From CAZGTQ01 sp964528575 (GTDB lineage Bacteria > Planctomycetota > UBA1135 > GCA-002686595), in assembly GCA_964528575.1 (NCBI GenBank), contig CAZGTQ010000231.1:1-55737 (forward strand): DNA of 55,737 bases, in the 5' to 3' direction. Both the position numbers and the translations under genes were made by a program. Shown here piece after piece: positions 7,653-16,148 of the stretch (positions are counted from its first letter, which is position 1; every line of letters starts with the position of its first letter). Under the pieces are notes generated by a model. It had not been told where the DNA came from and ran no database searches. It worked only from the letters and a program-made list of their open reading frames with translations.

Positions 7653-9191
7653 TCACGCTCTTTCGCCGGAGCCGGGCCCGACGAGACTCCAGCGGCCGCC
7701 GTCGTCGCGCGCGCGGCCCTCCTCGGCGAGCTTCTCGAGCCCGGCCGCGAGCGAGCGGCGCGCGAGACCGTGCAGCTCGACCGGCGTGTCGGCGTAGACG
7801 TCGGCGACGAGCTCGTCGGGAGCGCGGGCGCCCGCGGCGAGCGCGCGGACGAGCGCTCCCTCGCGCATCGCGCGGTGCGCGAGGTAGTTGCGCACGAGCT
7901 TGCGCGCTCCCGCGCTCACCGGACCGTGCGCCGGGCACAGGAGCTCGATCGGCTCGTCGAGCAGGCGCCGCAAGCTCGCGAGATACGTCGCGAGGTGGCC
8001 CTCGGGCGGATCGATCACGATCGTCGAGACCGTCGACAGCAGGTCGCCGACGAGCGCGGCGCCGTAGCGCTCGTCGACGAACGCGAGATGGCCCCGGTCG
8101 TGGCCGGGCGTGAAGAGCGCGCGCAGCGTCCAACCGTCGCGTCCATCCGGCGCGCGGCCGAGGTCGATCGCGTCGCCGTCGGCGAGCGCGCGGCCGGCGC
8201 GAAAACCGCTCGGCAGGCGCTCGAGCGTGAGCGCGTGCGCCGAGACGGCGAGCTCGTAGCGGCGGCTCGTCGCGACGACGGCGCCGACGTGGTCGTGGTG
8301 GTGGTGCGTGACGAGGATGCCGGCGAGGCGGCGACCGTCCGCGACCCAGCGGTCGAGCAGCGCGAAGAAGCGCTCCTGCTCGTCGGCGTACGGCGTCGCG
8401 GGATCGACGAGCCAGACGTCGCGCTCGCCGACCAGCCAGCAGTTGGTGGTCGTCGCGGGCGGCAGCGTCGGCGTGCGCAGCGCGACGACGCGCAGGCCGG
8501 GCGCGTTGCACGCGGGGTCGAGCGCGCCCGCGTCGAGCGCGCGCGCCGCGCGAGCGGCGCCGGCGTGGAGCTCGTCGAGCGCGCCGTGCTCGAGCAGCTC
8601 GAGCATGCGCAAGAGCGGCGGGACGAGGCGCAGCTCGCCGCGCCGCCACGCCGCGAGCGCCTCGCGCGGGACGACGAGCCGTGCCTCCACGATCTCGTCG
8701 CCCTCGGCGCGCGGCTGGGCGCCTGCGGGCAGCGCGGCGCGGTAGAACGTGGTCGCGAAGCGCAGCGGCCCGAACGGCGGCGTGGTGAAGCGGCCGATCG
8801 GCACGAGCGCGTCGAGCGCGCGCGGGACGCCGTCGACGAGCGCGCGGAACGCGCGCGCGCCGTCGCCGGCGAGGAGCGCCGCGCGCAGCCGCTCACGCTC
8901 GCCCGCCGCGAGCGCGCCGTGGAGCGGCTCCGGCAGCACGCCGACCTCCTCGAACGTCTCGCGCAGCGCGCAGCGCCGCAGCGCGGCGTCGTCGACCGTT
9001 CCGTCCGCCGCGCCGTCCGCCGCGTCGACCGCGCCCGCGGGCAGGGCCCAGAAGCCGCCGTAGAAGCGCAGCGCGCTCGCGCGCAGGGCGAGCACGACCT
9101 CGAGCGCTCCCTCGAGATCCCCGCTCTCCCCGTCGCCGCCACGCGTGAGGAGCACGCCGGCCGACGCTCGCGGCCGCGCGCTCGCGTTCAT
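7653..9191 (-). CDS. NUDIX hydrolase / metallo-beta-lactamase fusion protein
   Basis: 512 residues. The N-terminal 200 form a NUDIX domain (FYGGFWALPAGAVD, then RETFEEVGV, the core of the GX5EX7REUXEEXGU box, with a longer than usual gap after the first Gly). The middle is a metallo-beta-lactamase fold with THHHHDHVGAV, the downstream His in FTPGHDRGHLAF, the Asp in ALVGDLLS and CPAHGPV. The C-terminal winged-helix-like tail is usual in the LACTB2/glyoxalase-II-like MBL group. Such a protein may hydrolyse a nucleotide- or CoA-linked compound in two steps. The ATG at 9191 is preferred over a GTG two codons upstream. It is divergent from the next gene with 67 bases between. Confidence 0.88.
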   Translation of the reverse strand: MNASARPRASAGVLLTRGGDGESGDLEGALEVVLALRASALRFYGGFWALPAGAVDAADGAADGTVDDAALRRCALRETFEEVGVLPEPLHGALAAGERERLRAALLAGDGARAFRALVDGVPRALDALVPIGRFTTPPFGPLRFATTFYRAALPAGAQPRAEGDEIVEARLVVPREALAAWRRGELRLVPPLLRMLELLEHGALDELHAGAARAARALDAGALDPACNAPGLRVVALRTPTLPPATTTNCWLVGERDVWLVDPATPYADEQERFFALLDRWVADGRRLAGILVTHHHHDHVGAVVATSRRYELAVSAHALTLERLPSGFRAGRALADGDAIDLGRAPDGRDGWTLRALFTPGHDRGHLAFVDERYGAALVGDLLSTVSTIVIDPPEGHLATYLASLRRLLDEPIELLCPAHGPVSAGARKLVRNYLAHRAMREGALVRALAAGARAPDELVADVYADTPVELHGLARRSLAAGLEKLAEEGRARDDGGRWSLVGPGSGERA

Positions 9192-9258
9192 TCCCACGAC
9201 GATACCGCCGGGGCCGCGTGCGCCCTACCCTGTGCGCCGTCCCCGACCGGAGTCCCCC

Positions 9259-9912
9259 ATGCGCGTCCCCGCCGTCCTCGTCCTGCTCCCGCTCGCCGTC
9301 CCCGCCGCCCTCGCCCCCGGCTGCCGCGCGCAGCCGCCGCGCGAGCTCCTGATGCCGGCGGAGCCGTGGGAGGGCCGCTTCGTGCCGCCGACGAGCCTCG
9401 TCACGAGCCGGGTGCGCCTCGAGCCGCTCGCTCCCCGCTTCACGGAGCTCGACCACGCCGCGTTCATGGGCAGCCGCGAGCACCTGCGCGACACGCTCGC
9501 GTGGGGCGAATGGCCGAGCGCGAACATGACGGTCGAGCAGAACGAGCAGGACCTCGAGCGCCACTGGCTCGAGTTCGAGCGCCGCGAGGCGTACGCGTAC
9601 ACGGTGCTCACGCGCGACGGCGCCGAGTGCGTCGGCTGCGTCTATCTGAACCCGCCGCGCGGGGGCACCGACCTGCCGCTGCCGTCGGTGCGCGTCGCGT
9701 TCTGGGTCGTCGCCGACCGCCTCGACGAGGACCTCGACCGCCACCTCCTGGAGGAGCTCCTCGACTGGTTCGACGACGTCTGGCTCTTCGAGAGCGCGAC
9801 GCTCCCGCTGCTCGAGACCGACGCGCGCCGCCGCGACGTCGCGCAGGACCTGGGCCTCGCGGAGGCCGGCACGGACGAGGGGCGGGTCGTCTATCTCTGG
9901 ACGCGGGACTGA
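9259..9912 (+). CDS. Exported lipoprotein with a GNAT-like acetyltransferase domain
   Basis: 217 residues. The N-terminus, MRVPAVLVLLPLAVPAALAPGC, is a signal peptide ending in a likely lipidated Cys. The rest resembles a RimJ/RimL-type GNAT fold: SRVRLEPLAPRFTELDHAAF, then YTVLTRDGAECVGCVYLNPP (the usual strand beta-4 position), VRVAFWVVADRLDEDLDRHLLEELLDW in the place of the acetyl-CoA loop, and a C-terminal DVAQDLGLAEAG-R-VYLW. The Q/RxxGxG/A pyrophosphate loop is not clear. A GNAT outside the cytoplasm would lack acetyl-CoA, so it may have another role. GGAG lies five bases before the ATG. Confidence 0.7.
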   Translation: MRVPAVLVLLPLAVPAALAPGCRAQPPRELLMPAEPWEGRFVPPTSLVTSRVRLEPLAPRFTELDHAAFMGSREHLRDTLAWGEWPSANMTVEQNEQDLERHWLEFERREAYAYTVLTRDGAECVGCVYLNPPRGGTDLPLPSVRVAFWVVADRLDEDLDRHLLEELLDWFDDVWLFESATLPLLETDARRRDVAQDLGLAEAGTDEGRVVYLWTRD

Positions 9913-10018
9913 CGGCGAAAGAAAGCCGACGACCGGCGCCACCGCAGCTCCCGCGCGGCGGTCTCCCCGGGTGGGAGGGGGCTCGGGACGGCCCCCCCCG
10001 TGCGCTACCATCCCGCCC

Positions 10019-10777
10019 ATGCCCGCCCCTGTTCAACTGCACCCCACCGAAGCGCGCGTCCTGGGGGTCCTCGTCGAGAAGGAGCTCACGACGCCCGATC
10101 AGTACCCGCTCTCGCTCAACGCGCTCGCGGCCGGCGCGAGCCAGAAGTCGAACCGGGATCCGGTCGTCGCGTACTCGCCGGCCGAGCTCGAGGTCGCGCT
10201 CAAGAGCCTGCAATCGAAGCAGCTCGCCGGCGGCGTGCAGATCGCCGGCTCGCGCATCGAACGGTACCGGCACAACGCGCGGCAGAAGCTCGGGCTCGAC
10301 GAGCCGGGGATCGCGCTGGTCGCCGAGCTCATGCTGCGCGGACCGCAGACGCTCGGCGAGCTGCGCGCGCGCGCGTCGCGCATGAGCCCGTTCGAATCGC
10401 TCGAGGCGGTCCACGGCGTGCTCGACGCGCTCGCGGAACGCGGCCTCGTGCGCGACATCGGCGCCGCGCCGGGCTCGCGCGCCACGCGCTACGAACAGCT
10501 CCTGTGCCCCGACCTGCACCGGCGCACCGGGTCGACCGCGCTGAGCCCGAGCGAGCGCGCCGCGGCCGAGGCGAGCGCGGCGCCGAGGAGCGCGACGGCG
10601 GCGAGCATTCCGCGACCGGGGGCGCCGCGACCGAGCGCGCCCGGCCTCGGCGCGGCTCCCGCGAGCGGCGACCTCGCGCAGCGCGTCGCGGCGCTCGAAG
10701 CGACGGTCGCGCGGCTGCGCGTTCAGCTCGAGTCGCTCTCCGAGCGGCTCGGCGAGCCGCTCGAGCCGACCGCGTGA
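10019..10777 (+). CDS. yceH: YceH family protein (DUF480)
   Basis: 252 residues. The N-terminal 170 match the DUF480/YceH family closely: LHPTEARVLGVLVEKELTTPD, YPLSLNALAAGASQKSNRDPV and the second winged helix LRGPQTLGELRARASRM. The two tandem winged-helix domains suggest DNA binding, but the family function is not established. A Pro/Ala-rich linker (about 180-220) leads to a short C-terminal coiled coil, QRVAALEATVARLRVQLESL. The stop overlaps the GTG of the threonine synthase gene (GTGA), so the two are probably translated together. Confidence 0.9.
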   Translation: MPAPVQLHPTEARVLGVLVEKELTTPDQYPLSLNALAAGASQKSNRDPVVAYSPAELEVALKSLQSKQLAGGVQIAGSRIERYRHNARQKLGLDEPGIALVAELMLRGPQTLGELRARASRMSPFESLEAVHGVLDALAERGLVRDIGAAPGSRATRYEQLLCPDLHRRTGSTALSPSERAAAEASAAPRSATAASIPRPGAPRPSAPGLGAAPASGDLAQRVAALEATVARLRVQLESLSERLGEPLEPTA

Positions 10778-12015
10778 GCCGCTCGTACGTCACGCACCTC
10801 GAGGCCGCGATCGACGGAACGCGGCTCTCGCACGATCGCGTCCGCAGCGTGCACGAGGGCCGGCCGCTGCTCGTGCGCTACGACCTCGCCGCGATCGCGC
10901 GCGACGTGCCGCGCGACGCGATCGCGGCGCGCGAGCCGACGCTGTGGCGCTACGCGGAGCTGCTGCCGGTCGAGGACGAGCGCCACCGCGTCTCGCTCGG
11001 CGAGGGCATGAGCCCGCTCCTGCGCTGCCCGCGGCTGGGCGCCGCGCTCGGGCTCGAGAGCCTGTGGATCAAGGACGAAGCGCAGCTCCCCGGCGGCTCG
11101 TTCAAGAGCCGCGGGCTGTGCATGGCGGTCAGCCGCGCCAAGGAGCTGGGCCTCGCGCGCCTCGCGATCCCGACCGCCGGGAACGCGGGCGGGGCGCTCG
11201 CCGCGTACGCCGCGCGCGCCGGGCTCGAAGCGTTCGTGTTCATGCCCGCCGACACTCCGGTCGCCAACCGCGTCGAGGCGCACGTCCACGGCGCGCGCGT
11301 GTTCCTCGTCGACGGGCTGATCGGCGACTGCGGCGCGATCGTGCGCGCGGGCGCGGAGCGGATGGGCTGGTTCGATTGCTCGACGCTGAAGGAGCCCTAC
11401 AGGCTCGAGGGCAAGAAGACGATGGGCCTCGAGCTCGCCGAGCAGCTCGGCTGGACGCTGCCCGACGTGATCCTCTATCCGACCGGCGGCGGGACCGGGC
11501 TCGTCGGGATGTGGAAGGCGTTCGCGGAGCTCGAGGAGCTGGGCTGGATCGCGCGCGGCGAGCGGCCGCGCATGATCGCGTGCCAGTCCGACGGCTGCGC
11601 GCCGATCGTGCGCGCGTTCGACGCGGGCGAGCGCTTCGCGACCCCGATCGCGGACCCGCGCACGGTCGCGAGCGGCCTGCGCGTGCCGTCGGCGGTCGGC
11701 GACTTCCTCATCCTCGACGCGGTGCGCGCGTCGGGCGGCGTGGCGCGCGCGGCGGCCGAGGGCGAGCTCCTCGGCTGGGCGCGCAAGGCCGCGTCGCTCG
11801 AAGGCGTCGCGCTGTGCCCCGAGGCCGCCGCGTGCGGCGTCGTGCTCGAGGAGCTCGTGCGCGAGGGGCGCGTGCGCGCGGACGAGGACATCGTGCTCTT
11901 CAACACCGGCGCCGCGTGGAAGTACGTCGAGGCGTTCGACGTCGAGCTCCCGCGCGTCGGCCGCGCGGACGCGGTCGATTGGGAGACGATCGAAGCCGCT
12001 ACTTCTGCGCGATGA
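10774..12015 (+). CDS. thrC: Threonine synthase
   Basis: 413 residues, a fold-type II PLP enzyme converting O-phospho-L-homoserine to L-threonine. The PLP lysine lies in LPGGSFKSRGLCMAVSRA; the phosphate-binding loop is YPTGGGTGLVGMWKAF; SLGEGMSPLL is the family's substrate-side motif. GTG start inside the yceH stop codon. The last 17 bases overlap the convergent methyltransferase gene. Homoserine kinase, the preceding step, is encoded 3.2 kb further on at 15220, separated by unrelated genes. The family also includes threonine dehydratase-like and cystathionine-type proteins, but the motif set favours ThrC. Confidence 0.88.
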   Translation: MSRSYVTHLEAAIDGTRLSHDRVRSVHEGRPLLVRYDLAAIARDVPRDAIAAREPTLWRYAELLPVEDERHRVSLGEGMSPLLRCPRLGAALGLESLWIKDEAQLPGGSFKSRGLCMAVSRAKELGLARLAIPTAGNAGGALAAYAARAGLEAFVFMPADTPVANRVEAHVHGARVFLVDGLIGDCGAIVRAGAERMGWFDCSTLKEPYRLEGKKTMGLELAEQLGWTLPDVILYPTGGGTGLVGMWKAFAELEELGWIARGERPRMIACQSDGCAPIVRAFDAGERFATPIADPRTVASGLRVPSAVGDFLILDAVRASGGVARAAAEGELLGWARKAASLEGVALCPEAAACGVVLEELVREGRVRADEDIVLFNTGAAWKYVEAFDVELPRVGRADAVDWETIEAATSAR

Positions 12016-12967
12016 GGTAGGCGATCCAGGAGAGGCAGTTCTCGCCCTTGTCGTCCTTCTTGAAGTCGCCGTCCCCGGCTTCCTCGTCCTCGGGGTCGGT
12101 GCCCTCCCAGTACGAGTCGACCTGCGCGAACCCGACCTCCAGGAGCATGTCCTTGAGCTCCGGCAGCGTCCACAGACGCCACTTGTAGCTGAACGCGCGC
12201 ATCTCGCTCCCGTCCTCGAAACGGAAGCCGATGTGGCACTCGTACTCGCCCGTCGCGGGCCAGTACTTGTCCTGGTCCCAGACGTAGTCGAAGCCCTCGT
12301 CGATCTCGCGGACCTCCTCCATCTCGTGCATCGACTCGGGGCCGCCGTGGATGTCGATCGAGAAGAGCCCGCCCGGCGCCAGGTCCTGGTACGCCGCGCG
12401 GAAGTACGCGAGGAGCTCCGAGCGCTCCTTGAAGCAGCAATACGAGAAGTTGTGGCCGCAACGGACGTCCGGCCCCCGGCGACTCGGCTCGCGCACGTCC
12501 TTGAGGTGCAGCCGGCAGCGCGAGCCCGCCTCGCCGATCGGCGCGAAGTTGCGCTCGAGCCCCCACACGATCGGCTCGGGGTCGATGTCGAAGCCCTCGG
12601 CGGTGAACTCGGGCCCCTGCTGGATCCACGTCGAGCACAGCAGCGCGGTCCCGCAGAAGTCCTCGCGCATGTGGCGCGGCTCGCGCCCGCGGATCTCCTC
12701 GTACACGCGCATCAAGAACTCGACGTCCTCGTCGGGCGACTGGACCGAGTACTGGTACAGCTCGTACTTGTCCGCCGTCTCCGCCGTGAACGGCGACTGC
12801 TTCTTGCCCCGGCGCTTCTTCGCCTTCTCCTTCTTGCGCTTGCGCGGCTTCCTGGTGACCTTCCCGTGGACGGACGGCCGCCCGGCGGGGAGCACGAGAT
12901 CTCCCTCGATGATCGCGTGGTGGCGGCGGAGGGGCGCGTCGGTCGGCTGAGCAGTGGTGGTCGTCAT
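11999..12967 (-). CDS. Class I SAM-dependent methyltransferase
   Basis: 322 residues. A Lys/Arg-rich stretch at about residues 35-57 (KPRKRKKEKAKKRRGKK) precedes the catalytic domain. The SAM-binding core starts MREDFCGTALLCSTWIQ and continues with AEGFDIDPEPIVWGLERN, the acidic residue after beta-2, then SYCCFKERSELLAYFRAA and LAPGGLFSIDIHGG. The DFCGT variant of motif I is seen in a recognisable subgroup of small methyltransferases. The basic tail could bind nucleic acid. Target unknown. Its 3' end overlaps thrC by 17 bases on the other strand. Confidence 0.85.
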   Translation of the reverse strand: MTTTTAQPTDAPLRRHHAIIEGDLVLPAGRPSVHGKVTRKPRKRKKEKAKKRRGKKQSPFTAETADKYELYQYSVQSPDEDVEFLMRVYEEIRGREPRHMREDFCGTALLCSTWIQQGPEFTAEGFDIDPEPIVWGLERNFAPIGEAGSRCRLHLKDVREPSRRGPDVRCGHNFSYCCFKERSELLAYFRAAYQDLAPGGLFSIDIHGGPESMHEMEEVREIDEGFDYVWDQDKYWPATGEYECHIGFRFEDGSEMRAFSYKWRLWTLPELKDMLLEVGFAQVDSYWEGTDPEDEEAGDGDFKKDDKGENCLSWIAYLIAQK

Positions 12968-13063
12968 GGCTGTGCGGCGCTGGGTGAGGCGATCCTACTG
13001 ATCGATTCCGCGCGAGGAAGCGCGAAGACGACACCAAAAACGGGCCGGCCGAGCACGGGCCGT

Positions 13064-14563
13064 CTACTTCGGCCGCGACCCGTCCTCGCGCCGCACGCTC
13101 GGATCGCCGCCCTCGTTCCACGCCGGATCGACGCTGCCGTCGGCGAGCATGCGCGCCGCCGCGAGACCCGCCTGCACCGCCGCTTGCATGTGCTCGAAGT
13201 CGATCGTGTCGACCTCGTCGCTCGGGCGGTGGTAGTCCTGGTGCATGTTGTAGCTCGACAGCGTGTGCGCGACGACGCCGCGCATCGCGAACTCGATGTT
13301 GTCGGAGCGCCGGAAGAAGTTCTGCTCCGGCCGCAAGTCGGGCGACACGGCGATCTGGGCGTCCCGGAACGCCGCGCCGAGCGTCGAGCGCTCGTAGCCC
13401 GTCAGCCACAGCTTGCCGGCGCCGCCGACGAGCTCGTCGGGCCGGCCGACCATCTCGAAGTTCAGGTTGCAGACGATGCGCTCGAGCGGGTGGGCGAGCG
13501 CGTCGATGTAGTAGCGCGTGCCGATCAGGCGGCGCTCCTCGCCCGTCACGAGCAGGAACACGAGCGTGCGCGCCGGCGGCGGCCCCGCGGCGAGCGCCTC
13601 GGCGATCTCGAGCACCGCGACGGTCCCCGACGCGTCGTCGTCGGCGCCGTTCATCACGAGGTCGACGTCCGGCGGGTCGTCCGGCCGCGGCGCGCGGATG
13701 CCGAGGTGGTCGTAGTGCGCGGTGTAGACGACGATCTCGTCCGCGAGCTCGGGCTCCTGCGCCGTTCCGGCGCCGGCGATCGTGCCGACGACGTTGTAGG
13801 CGGGCGTCGACTCCGCCTCGACCGCGAGCTCGAGCGCGATCGTGCGGGGCGCGCCGTCGCGCAGGTGCTTCAGCAAGGGACCGTGCACGCGCAGGGTCGT
13901 CACGAGGCCGTTGGCGGCGAGCGGCACGGTGGCGCGCTCCGGCGCACGCCGCTCCTTCGAGCCCGGATGGATCAGCGCGCCCCAGCCCGCGCCGTCGGGC
14001 GTGCCCGCCACCTCGAGCCAGTCGCGCCGATCGCTGTTGCTCCCGTCGAGGAAGAGCGCGACCTCGAGCGACGGCTCGCTCGGCACGTCCTCGGTCGCGT
14101 CGACGTGCACCACGCTCAGGACGCCGAGCTGGCGCCGCGCGTTGACGAGATCGAAGTCCGCGCCGTGCTCGAGCCGGCCGAGGGCGCCCTCCTCGCCCAC
14201 CAGGGCGAGGCGCGGCAGCTCGGTGACGCGGATGCCGCGCACGCCGATCGCCTGCAGGTAGGTCGGTTCGCCGTCGACGACGTCACCGCCCGGCGCGACT
14301 CCCGCGCGCTCGAGCAGCGCGGCCATCCACTCCGCCGCGCGCACCGACTCGGGACTGCCGGTGTCGCGCCCGCGCATCTCGTCGGACGCGAGGAAGCGCA
14401 GCTTCTGCTCGATCTGCTCGGCCGTGACGGCGCTCGCATCCTCGGCCGCGCTCTGTGGCGCCGCGAAAGAGACGAGGACGCACGCCGCGGGCAGAGCGAG
14501 CAGCGCGAGAGCCGGACGGAAGGAACGGCGCGGTGCTTGGTGCGTGGCTTGGGACGTCTTCAC
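13064..14563 (-). CDS. Secreted M28 family zinc aminopeptidase
   Basis: 499 residues with an N-terminal hydrophobic signal, ALALLALPAACVLVSFAAPQSAAED. The M28 di-zinc ligands can be followed in order: YTAHYDHLG (His, Asp), NGADDDASGTVAVLEIAEAL (bridging Asp), TGEERRLIG (Glu pair), NFEMVGR and the last His in YNMHQDYHRPSDEVD. A protease-associated-like insert lies before the catalytic core. The most likely role is degradation of peptides outside the cytoplasm. The GTG start at 14563 places the signal peptide close to the N-terminus; no ATG is available nearby. Confidence 0.9.
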   Translation of the reverse strand: MKTSQATHQAPRRSFRPALALLALPAACVLVSFAAPQSAAEDASAVTAEQIEQKLRFLASDEMRGRDTGSPESVRAAEWMAALLERAGVAPGGDVVDGEPTYLQAIGVRGIRVTELPRLALVGEEGALGRLEHGADFDLVNARRQLGVLSVVHVDATEDVPSEPSLEVALFLDGSNSDRRDWLEVAGTPDGAGWGALIHPGSKERRAPERATVPLAANGLVTTLRVHGPLLKHLRDGAPRTIALELAVEAESTPAYNVVGTIAGAGTAQEPELADEIVVYTAHYDHLGIRAPRPDDPPDVDLVMNGADDDASGTVAVLEIAEALAAGPPPARTLVFLLVTGEERRLIGTRYYIDALAHPLERIVCNLNFEMVGRPDELVGGAGKLWLTGYERSTLGAAFRDAQIAVSPDLRPEQNFFRRSDNIEFAMRGVVAHTLSSYNMHQDYHRPSDEVDTIDFEHMQAAVQAGLAAARMLADGSVDPAWNEGGDPSVRREDGSRPK

Positions 14564-14590
14564 GCCCCAGAAGCTACCACCTCGTGCGCG

Positions 14591-14612
14591 TCGCCAGCAC
14601 CGTCGCTGGCGA
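14591..14612. terminator. Hairpin downstream of the small aminotransferase-like gene
   Basis: Perfect 8-bp stem TCGCCAGC/GCTGGCGA with a six-base loop, just after the stop at 14619-14621 and before the M28 gene start. No T-tract follows on either strand, so intrinsic termination would be weak; it may instead protect or separate transcripts. Confidence 0.35.
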
Positions 14613-14618
14613 GCACGG

Positions 14619-14933
14619 CTAGCAGGCGTCGAGCGCCGGCGCGTCGTCCTCCTCGTCGTCGTCGACGAAGGAGCGACGCGCCTTGGCGATGCAGATCTCG
14701 CGCAGGACCTCGAAGAGCGCCTCGTTGCTCTTGGGGTCACGCACCGGCACGCGGATCGCGCCGTCGACGAGCCGCGGGACGCTGACCATGCCCGGCTGGA
14801 GCCGGCGGTTGACCTTGCGGGCCAACTCGCTCGGGTCTTCGACCTGGAGCAGGATCCAGTCGCCGACCGATGGCATGGGACGGACGCCGGGAACCGTGGC
14901 CAGGCGCGAATAGAAACGCTGGCGGTCGCTCAT
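14619..14933 (-). CDS. Small protein resembling an isolated aminotransferase C-terminal domain
   Basis: 104 residues. The segment FYSRLATVPGVRPMPSVGDW, then ILLQVEDPSELARKVNRRL, and IRVPVRDPKSNEALFEVLRE follows the order of the small C-terminal domain of HisC-type class I/II PLP aminotransferases, where a conserved Asn normally sits at the GDW position and RVTVG at IRVPV. The large PLP-binding domain is absent, and no such domain precedes it. An acidic tail, DDDEEDD, ends the protein. The start is supported by GGAGGAGAAAAGG directly before the ATG. It may bind a metabolite or partner enzyme. Homology is by eye only. Confidence 0.7.
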   Translation of the reverse strand: MSDRQRFYSRLATVPGVRPMPSVGDWILLQVEDPSELARKVNRRLQPGMVSVPRLVDGAIRVPVRDPKSNEALFEVLREICIAKARRSFVDDDEEDDAPALDAC

Positions 14934-15078
14934 CCTTTTCTCCTCCCCGACCCGCCCCTCCCCGGGGCCTCGCGCCGCGGGGCTGTCCTGCGGGTCGCGA
15001 CGGGCGGGCGCGGAGCTCGCGGCCGGTCGGCCCGCTGCCCGGCGGGCGTGGGAGCGCTCGCGCTCGCCTGTCGCGGCC

Positions 15079-15107
15079 ACCGTATGTGGTGTTGAGGCGC
15101 CGTTCAA
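15079..15107 (-). promoter_or_regulatory. Possible promoter for the small gene at 14933
   Basis: On the minus strand TTGAAC (15107-15102) and TACGGT (15084-15079) are separated by exactly 17 bases, a sigma-70-like spacing, in the divergent region between the small aminotransferase-like gene and thrB. The -10 is a poor match and the site is about 145 bases from the start codon. Confidence 0.3.
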
Positions 15108-15219
15108 GCACTACGACTGGCGGATCGTCGCGCCGGCCCACCTGCGGGACAGCGCCGGGCCTGCCGGTTTCCGCGTCCCAGCAATTGCCGGCGGCGGCGC
15201 GCGCCGGTAGGACGCCGCG

Positions 15220-16143
15220 ATGCAGATCGCGCCGCCGGTGCACGTGCGGGTCCCCGGCTCGACGTCCAACCTGGGCCCCGGGGTCGATCTCGTCGGCCTC
15301 GCGCTGTCGCTCGGGACCGAGGTCGAGGTGCGCGGCCTGGCCGCCGGGGGCGCGCACGAGCTGACGGCGGCGGAGGGCGAGGCCGCGCTCTGGCCGCGCG
15401 ACGCGACGAACCTCGTCTTCCGCGCCTTCGACGCGGCGCTCGCGGCGTGCGGCGGCGAGCGGGCCGCGTACGCGTTCAGCGCGCGCTCCGAGCTGCCGCT
15501 CGAGCGCGGCCTGGGCTCGAGCGGCGCGGCGATCGCCGCGGGGCTCTTGCTCGGCGCCGCGCTCGGGCGGCGCATCGACCCATCGGCCCTGCTCGCGATC
15601 GGCGTCGAGCTCGAGGGACATCCGGACAACGTCGCCGCGTCGCTGTTCGGCGGCTGCACGCTGTGCCTGCCGCGCGCGGACGGCGCGCCGCTCCTCGCGC
15701 GCCACGACGTGCACGCGGACGTCGGCGTCGCGCTCGCCTGGTCCGACGTGCGCGTGCCGACCGCGGCCGCGCGGCGCGCGCTCCCCGAGCACGTTGCACA
15801 CCGCGCGGCCGTCGACAATGCGCGGCGGCTCGCGATCCTGCTCGCGGGGCTGCGAACGGGGCGCGGCGACTGGATCGCGGCCGGGCTCGTCGACGAGTTG
15901 CACGTGCCCTACCGCCTGCCGCTGATCCCCGGCGGCGAGGACGCGCTCGCGGCCGCGCGCGCCGCCGGCGCGTGGGGCGCGACGGTCAGCGGGAGCGGCT
16001 CCGCGCTCCTCGCACTCGGTCCCCACGGCCGCATGGACGCTGCCGCCGACGCGATGACCGCGGCGCTCGCGCGCCACGCGCCCGGAGCGACGGGACGCGT
16101 CGTCGAGATCGTGCGCGACCCGCCGCACGTGCAGCGGTTCTAA
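15220..16143 (+). CDS. thrB: Homoserine kinase (GHMP family)
   Basis: 307 residues. GHMP kinase motifs are all visible: PGSTSNLGPGVDLVGLAL near the N-terminus (the PxSxANLGxGFD region), the ATP loop LERGLGSSGAAIAAGLLLG at about 90-110, and ATVSGSGSALLAL near residue 255. EGHPDNVAASLFGG is the usual homoserine-kinase segment. It phosphorylates homoserine, making the substrate for the threonine synthase encoded at 10774. Related GHMP enzymes are possible but less likely. Three bases of Pro-to-Ser variation in the first motif are unremarkable. Confidence 0.88.
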   Translation: MQIAPPVHVRVPGSTSNLGPGVDLVGLALSLGTEVEVRGLAAGGAHELTAAEGEAALWPRDATNLVFRAFDAALAACGGERAAYAFSARSELPLERGLGSSGAAIAAGLLLGAALGRRIDPSALLAIGVELEGHPDNVAASLFGGCTLCLPRADGAPLLARHDVHADVGVALAWSDVRVPTAAARRALPEHVAHRAAVDNARRLAILLAGLRTGRGDWIAAGLVDELHVPYRLPLIPGGEDALAAARAAGAWGATVSGSGSALLALGPHGRMDAAADAMTAALARHAPGATGRVVEIVRDPPHVQRF

Positions 16144-16148
16144 GCGGG

